A stretch of 64,000 nucleotides of DNA from Chryseobacterium sp. 3008163. GTDB lineage: Bacteria; Bacteroidota; Bacteroidia; Flavobacteriales; Weeksellaceae. Each line of letters opens with the position of its first letter. The first letter of the stretch is position 1. The notes under the pieces are model-generated. The model did no database searches. It was not told where the DNA came from and saw nothing but the letters and a program-made list of their open reading frames with translations. Below, in pieces: positions 59,792 to 64,000 of the stretch. The stretch is taken from positions 930,001 through 994,000 of the forward strand of contig NZ_CP033070.1 in assembly GCF_003669035.1 (NCBI RefSeq). The letters are read 5' to 3'. Position numbers and translations under genes: made by a program.

Positions 59792-62272
59792 ATGAAATTA
59801 ATAAAACACAATACAAATAAAATTTATCTAAAGATCAACAGTATTATACTGTTTTGCTTCTTTAGTATGCTGTCACTTTTGCAGGCTCAGAGTCTCCTTT
59901 CGGAGAGCTTCAACTACAGCTCTGGGACTTTATTGACAGCTAATAATTGGACCGCCCTCGCCGGTACCGGAACAAACAATGTTACTGTTTCCAATGGCAA
60001 CCTGGCTTATCCCGGGTCCATAGGCGATGGCATGGGAAATAAAGTTCCTTTAGCCAATAACGGACAGGATGTCTCCCGTACTTTTACCAGTACAGCAGCT
60101 CCTATATACTCCTCACTTATTGTAAATGTATCGGCGGCTAATGCAGTTGGAGATTTCTTTTATTCGATAGGAACTAGTGCAGCACCTGCTACCACGGTAG
60201 GAGCTAAGCTGTTTGTGAAGTCAAATGGATCAGGCTTCAGTTTTGGAGTTTTGAGAGGAACAGGAGGAATCCCCGTTTATGAAACTACGGTAAGACCATT
60301 TAATACGAATGTAATGGTGGTCTTGAAATATGAAGTAGTAGCAGGAGCTACAAATGACGCTGTGAAATTATATGTAAATCCGGGGCTATCTTCAGAACCC
60401 GCAACGCCAGATGCTGTATATACAGCCGCTATTGGTCTTGATGCAGGCGCTTTTTCTGCTATAGCTCTTGTGCAAGGGACAGCTGTTACGGCTCCTACTC
60501 TGGAGGTGGACGGTATTAATGTAGGTACTACTTGGGCAAGTGTAACTTCACCTATTTATGATTATGGAGATGTACCTACTACTTATGATTTTACAAAAGA
60601 TGGAGTTTACGCTCCCGCAGCACATAGTCTTCTGTCAGGTTTAGCATTAGGAAGTAATATTCCTGATCTTGAGCTTTCACCACTAAGTGTAGCTTCTGGT
60701 TCAGATAATAATGGGAGTAATGGTGATGGTGCTGATGAAGATGCTATAAATATATCTGCTAATCAAATAAGAAAAGGTGTACCCTTTACGCTATCGGTTC
60801 CGGTGACAAATCCTGCAGCAACTACCAAGTTCCTTTATGGATGGATCGATTTTAATAATGACGGGCTTTTTCAGGTAGGAGAATTATCTGATGCCATTGT
60901 CACATTTACAACAACAGGAGCAACGACACAAACGCTTACCTGGTCTGCAGCAAAAACAGCAACCATAACAAGTACCACTAAATTGTATATGAGATTGAGG
61001 CTTTCAGACCGGTCTCTGAATGATTTTACCACTGCAGCTTCTGGGGGTGCTCTTATTGACGAACGCGCTGTTGGAAATGGAGCTGTAAGCACAGCGAATG
61101 CTGCTGATTTTCCTACAGCTGCCAATGGAGAAGTGGAGGATTATCAAATTGACGTGGTTACCACTTTTGATTATGGAGATGCACCTTCTACGTTTGAAAA
61201 TGACAAAGATGGAAATCCTTTACCGGGAATGCATGCTCCGCTTTCTGGATTTATGCTGGGCACATTGCTGGATATTGAAAACAGTCCAGCTTCCGTAACT
61301 TCACCTGCTGAAAATAATACATCAGGAGACAATGCATTAGGACTGGCTGATGAAGACGGACTTATTTCTTTAACAAGTGTAAGCCGGGGAGTAGCGTACA
61401 GTCTTACAGTGCCTGTAACTATTCCTTCAACATTAGCAGGAACAAAATATTTATACGGATGGCTAGATCTTAACGGAGATGGACGTTTCCAGATTGGTGA
61501 AGTAGCAAGTATCACTACCGCAGCAACAGCTGCAGCCAATCTTACCCTTACTTGGACAGCAGCTCAAACCGCTACCCTAGTTAGTGGAACAACGAAAGTG
61601 TATTTACGACTTAGGCTTTCTAATTTAAGCTTAATTGATTTTACTACTGCCGCAAGCGGAGGTGCTTTAATTGATGAAAGAAGTGTAGGGAATGGGGCAA
61701 CAGCTGCTGCAACTGCAACGAATAGTCCAAATATCGCTTTTGGAGAAATTGAAGATTATCAGTTACCTGTAGATCTGTATGATTTTGGGGATGTACCGGT
61801 TTCTTATGACAATTCAAAAGATGGTGTTTTCTTACCTGCTGGACAAATACAATTAGCAGGACTTTCGTTAGGAAGTATTCTTCCTGATGTAGAACAGTTG
61901 CCTTATAGTGTTGCTGCTGGAGCGAATAATAATGGAAGTAATGGTGATGGTGCTGATGAAGATGCTATAGATGTGTCTGCTAATCAAATAAGAAAAGGAG
62001 TTCCTTATATCTTATCAGTTCCGGTAACCAACCCGGTGGCAAGTACAAAATATCTTTATGGCTGGATCGACTTTAATAATGATGGAAAGTTTCAGGTGGG
62101 AGAGGTTGCCACTACAACTTTTTCTGCAACAGGATCTACCAACCAAACGCTTACCTGGACCGGGGCTCAAACCGGAACTATAGCAGTGGGCGCACCAAAA
62201 CTTTATATGAGGTTGAGACTTTCAGACAGATCGTTGAATGATTTTACGACAGCCGCTTCGGGGGTGCTCTGA
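59792..62272 (+). CDS. GEVED-repeat surface adhesin, first part
   Basis: Signal peptide ending LLQAQ, then an N-terminal beta-rich domain (~35-250: 'LLSESFNYSSGTLLTANNWT'). From ~254 come GEVED repeats of ~200 residues, each from 'YDYGDVPTTYDFTKDG' through 'YGWIDFNNDG.FQVGE' and 'LRLSDRSLNDFTTAASGGAL' to 'NGEVEDYQ'. Two repeat types alternate (A with NNGSNGDGADEDA, B with NTSGDNALGLADEDG). The frame is lost at 62262 in a G5 tract where sister repeats need six. The protein is a secreted adhesin, probably exported by the type IX system; its C-terminus lies beyond the window. Preceded by the putative promoter switch. Confidence 0.9.
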   Translation: MKLIKHNTNKIYLKINSIILFCFFSMLSLLQAQSLLSESFNYSSGTLLTANNWTALAGTGTNNVTVSNGNLAYPGSIGDGMGNKVPLANNGQDVSRTFTSTAAPIYSSLIVNVSAANAVGDFFYSIGTSAAPATTVGAKLFVKSNGSGFSFGVLRGTGGIPVYETTVRPFNTNVMVVLKYEVVAGATNDAVKLYVNPGLSSEPATPDAVYTAAIGLDAGAFSAIALVQGTAVTAPTLEVDGINVGTTWASVTSPIYDYGDVPTTYDFTKDGVYAPAAHSLLSGLALGSNIPDLELSPLSVASGSDNNGSNGDGADEDAINISANQIRKGVPFTLSVPVTNPAATTKFLYGWIDFNNDGLFQVGELSDAIVTFTTTGATTQTLTWSAAKTATITSTTKLYMRLRLSDRSLNDFTTAASGGALIDERAVGNGAVSTANAADFPTAANGEVEDYQIDVVTTFDYGDAPSTFENDKDGNPLPGMHAPLSGFMLGTLLDIENSPASVTSPAENNTSGDNALGLADEDGLISLTSVSRGVAYSLTVPVTIPSTLAGTKYLYGWLDLNGDGRFQIGEVASITTAATAAANLTLTWTAAQTATLVSGTTKVYLRLRLSNLSLIDFTTAASGGALIDERSVGNGATAAATATNSPNIAFGEIEDYQLPVDLYDFGDVPVSYDNSKDGVFLPAGQIQLAGLSLGSILPDVEQLPYSVAAGANNNGSNGDGADEDAIDVSANQIRKGVPYILSVPVTNPVASTKYLYGWIDFNNDGKFQVGEVATTTFSATGSTNQTLTWTGAQTGTIAVGAPKLYMRLRLSDRSLNDFTTAASGVL

Positions 62273-62990
62273 TTGATGAGAGGAGTGTAGGTTTTGGAGC
62301 TACTTCTGCGGCTAATGCTGTGAATTTTCCTTCTGCATCTAATGGAGAAGTAGAAGATTATCAAATTGATGTTGTTAATACTTTTGATTACGGTGATGTA
62401 CCGTCTAGTTTTGAGAATGATAAGGATGGTAATGCTTTACCTGGTTTGCATGCTCCTCTAATAGGATTTAGCATTGGAAGTCTTTTAGATGTGGAGAGCA
62501 CACCTGCTTCCGTTACTTCACCTGCTGAAAATAATACATCAGGAGATAATGCTATTGGAATAGCTGATGAGGATGGTATGAATACAATGGGGAATATAGA
62601 AAGAGGTTTACCATACATTATTACAGTACCTGTAAGTATTCCTTCCAACCTGACGGGAACAAAGTATTTGTACGGATGGTTAGACCTTAACAGTGATGGA
62701 GTTTTTCAAGTGGGAGAAGCGGCTGCAGCTACAACAGCCAGTACTGCCAATACAACGATGACTTTAACATGGACGGCTGCCCAAACAGCTACAATCGTAA
62801 ATGGAACCCTGACAGCTTATTTAAGGCTAAGGTTATCTAATTTAAGTTTAACTGATTTTACCACTGCCGCAAGCGGAGGAGCTTTAATCGATGAAAGAAG
62901 TGTTGGTAATGGTGCTACTTCTGCAGTTGTTGCTACCAACGCACCCACCATTGCATTTGGAGAGGTTGAAGATTATCAGTTACCTGTTAT
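60550..62990 (+). repeat. Alternating A-B-A-B tandem repeats in the adhesin
   Basis: Four units of about 600 bp: A at ~60553-61150, B at ~61163-61765, A at ~61777-62370, B at ~62383-62985. A units resemble A units more closely than neighbouring B units, so the array grew by duplicating an A-B pair of ~1.2 kb. Unequal crossing-over could change their number. Confidence 0.8.
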
Positions 62991-64000
62991 TTCTACGATA
63001 AGGTATAATGATGTGATACAGGGAGGGGTGAGTATGATAGGAACTTCATGGTATTATAGTGTACCAGGTAATCCGACTGCGGCTTTAATACCAGATGTAG
63101 ATGGAGATGCTTCTACAACTTGGTCTACTTCGGGAGATTTAATTTTACCTGCAGGATCAACGATTGAAAAAGTACTTTTATCGGTAGAAAAAAATGGAGG
63201 CCCTAATTTCACTTCGGCAATGTTGAAAGTTCCAGGAGCAACAACTTACACTACTTTAACGCCTGCAACAAGTATTGCAGATAGAACTTCAGTTGGTGCA
63301 TATGCTCAAATGATATGGGATATTACTTCAATGGTACCCGCCAATGGCTATGTAAGCACAGCAGGAGGAGGTATAGGAGGTCGATATTTTCTTGCTAATC
63401 CAACTCCAGCACCAGTTAATATGGGAGGATGGTCTATGATTGTTGTTTACAAAAATGCTAATTCTAAATTTAGACAGATTGTTGTAACTGATGGTTGGCA
63501 AGGTGCATTTCCTGTAGAAACCCAAATTAACGGATTAAAAATTCCTGCTTCAGGTACAGTAAAGGCTGTGGTTGGAGTAACGGGAACTTATGGTGATAGA
63601 GGGTTTAGTGACTTGTTGAATTTTGGTCAGGTAGGAACTACTTTAACTTCGCTGAAAGATCCGATGACAGGAGTTACCAATGATGCATTAAACAGTTCTG
63701 TTGCATGGGCTGCCAACAATAATGTATCAACAGATGGAGGACCTGCTATATCCGGAAATTATACTGCCAGGAATCCTATTAGTGCAGGACATATTTATGG
63801 TGCATCTGAAGCATATGAGTTTGATGCTGATATTTTTGATGCAAATGGAGTATTAGCACCTTCTTCAACACCTATCAATGTGGTTCTGCAACAACAGTCT
63901 ACCGGAGGAGATGCTTTGGTAAGCGGGTCATATTTTATATCAGTAGACTTGGCAATCCCTCCTGTATTAACGAAAAGTTTACCTGTGAATACAATAGTAG
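62263..64000 (+). CDS. GEVED-repeat surface adhesin, continuation beyond the frameshift
   Basis: From GGT at 62263 the frame reads 'ALIDERSVGFGATSAANAV', completing repeat three ('NGEVEDYQIDVVNTFDYGD') and then repeat four. From ~62990 a different domain starts ('IRYNDVIQGGVSMIGTSWYY', 'DGDASTTWSTSGDLILPAGS'), a beta-rich module seen in DUF11/SprB-type adhesins. The frame stays open to the window edge, so the C-terminal sorting domain is not visible. Adding one G at 62258-62262 joins it to the first part into a protein of more than 1400 residues. Confidence 0.85.

Noticed and set aside
1..64000. CRISPR arrays
   Set aside because: No regularly spaced short direct repeats were seen; the repeated sequences are protein-coding repeats or single intergenic elements.

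Overview
The window looks like chromosomal accessory DNA of a low-GC Bacteroidetes (Flavobacteriia), most likely a Chryseobacterium-like member of the Weeksellaceae. Supporting signs are TAnnTTTG-type -7 promoter elements, LytTR/LytS regulators, a GEVED-repeat surface adhesin, IS982 and IS1595 elements and many small lipoproteins. I saw no tRNA, rRNA or CRISPR.

Layout. (1) 1-18 kb: a serine hydrolase cut by the left edge, a GNAT gene, then a copper/heavy-metal block: CopA-type P-ATPase, a small metallochaperone with an SxHC motif, an AraC regulator carrying an HMA-like CxxC domain, an RND efflux system (adaptor, permease split by a frameshift, TolC-type pore), a CxxC metallochaperone and a heavy-metal-binding lipoprotein. 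Four promoters in this block share one box at a fixed distance from the -7 element. A minus-strand set of cassette-like genes (NTF2-like, LytTR, EreA-like, HExxH protein) lies inside it. (2) 18-25 kb: decayed genes, two pairs of unknown genes, a secreted two-gene operon, an IS1595 transposase, a tiny basic protein and an ASCH-domain lipoprotein. (3) 25-31.7 kb: a MocR regulator/GNAT pair, and an HxlR-peroxiredoxin locus duplicated and interrupted by a TetR-controlled operon. (4) 31.8-45.8 kb: serine hydrolases with TPR tails, AraC regulators, acetyltransferases, a nitrilase, a LytS/LytTR two-component pair and a metallophosphoesterase, many separated by a degenerate intergenic repeat family. 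(5) 45.9-50.1 kb: a sulfur/persulfide operon (YeeE/YedE halves, CstB-like dioxygenase-rhodanese, TauE exporter) with a Crp/Fnr regulator and a shared operator-like motif. (6) 50.3-51.8 kb: a fluoride riboswitch and a CLC-F antiporter. (7) 51.9-56.0 kb: an arsenic operon (ArsR, DUF6428, methyltransferase, ArsC, ArsN1-like, Acr3) with a duplicated operator. (8) 56-64 kb: an IS982 remnant, then a tyrosine recombinase, a 192-bp segment bounded by 22-bp perfect inverted repeats, and a repeat-rich adhesin running off the window.

The last module is the best candidate for an undescribed system. The geometry fits a promoter-inversion (phase-variation) switch for the adhesin, with the only clear promoter inside the segment currently facing the recombinase.

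At least nine genes are broken by single-base frameshifts, several in homopolymers, so consensus sequencing errors must be excluded before calling them pseudogenes.
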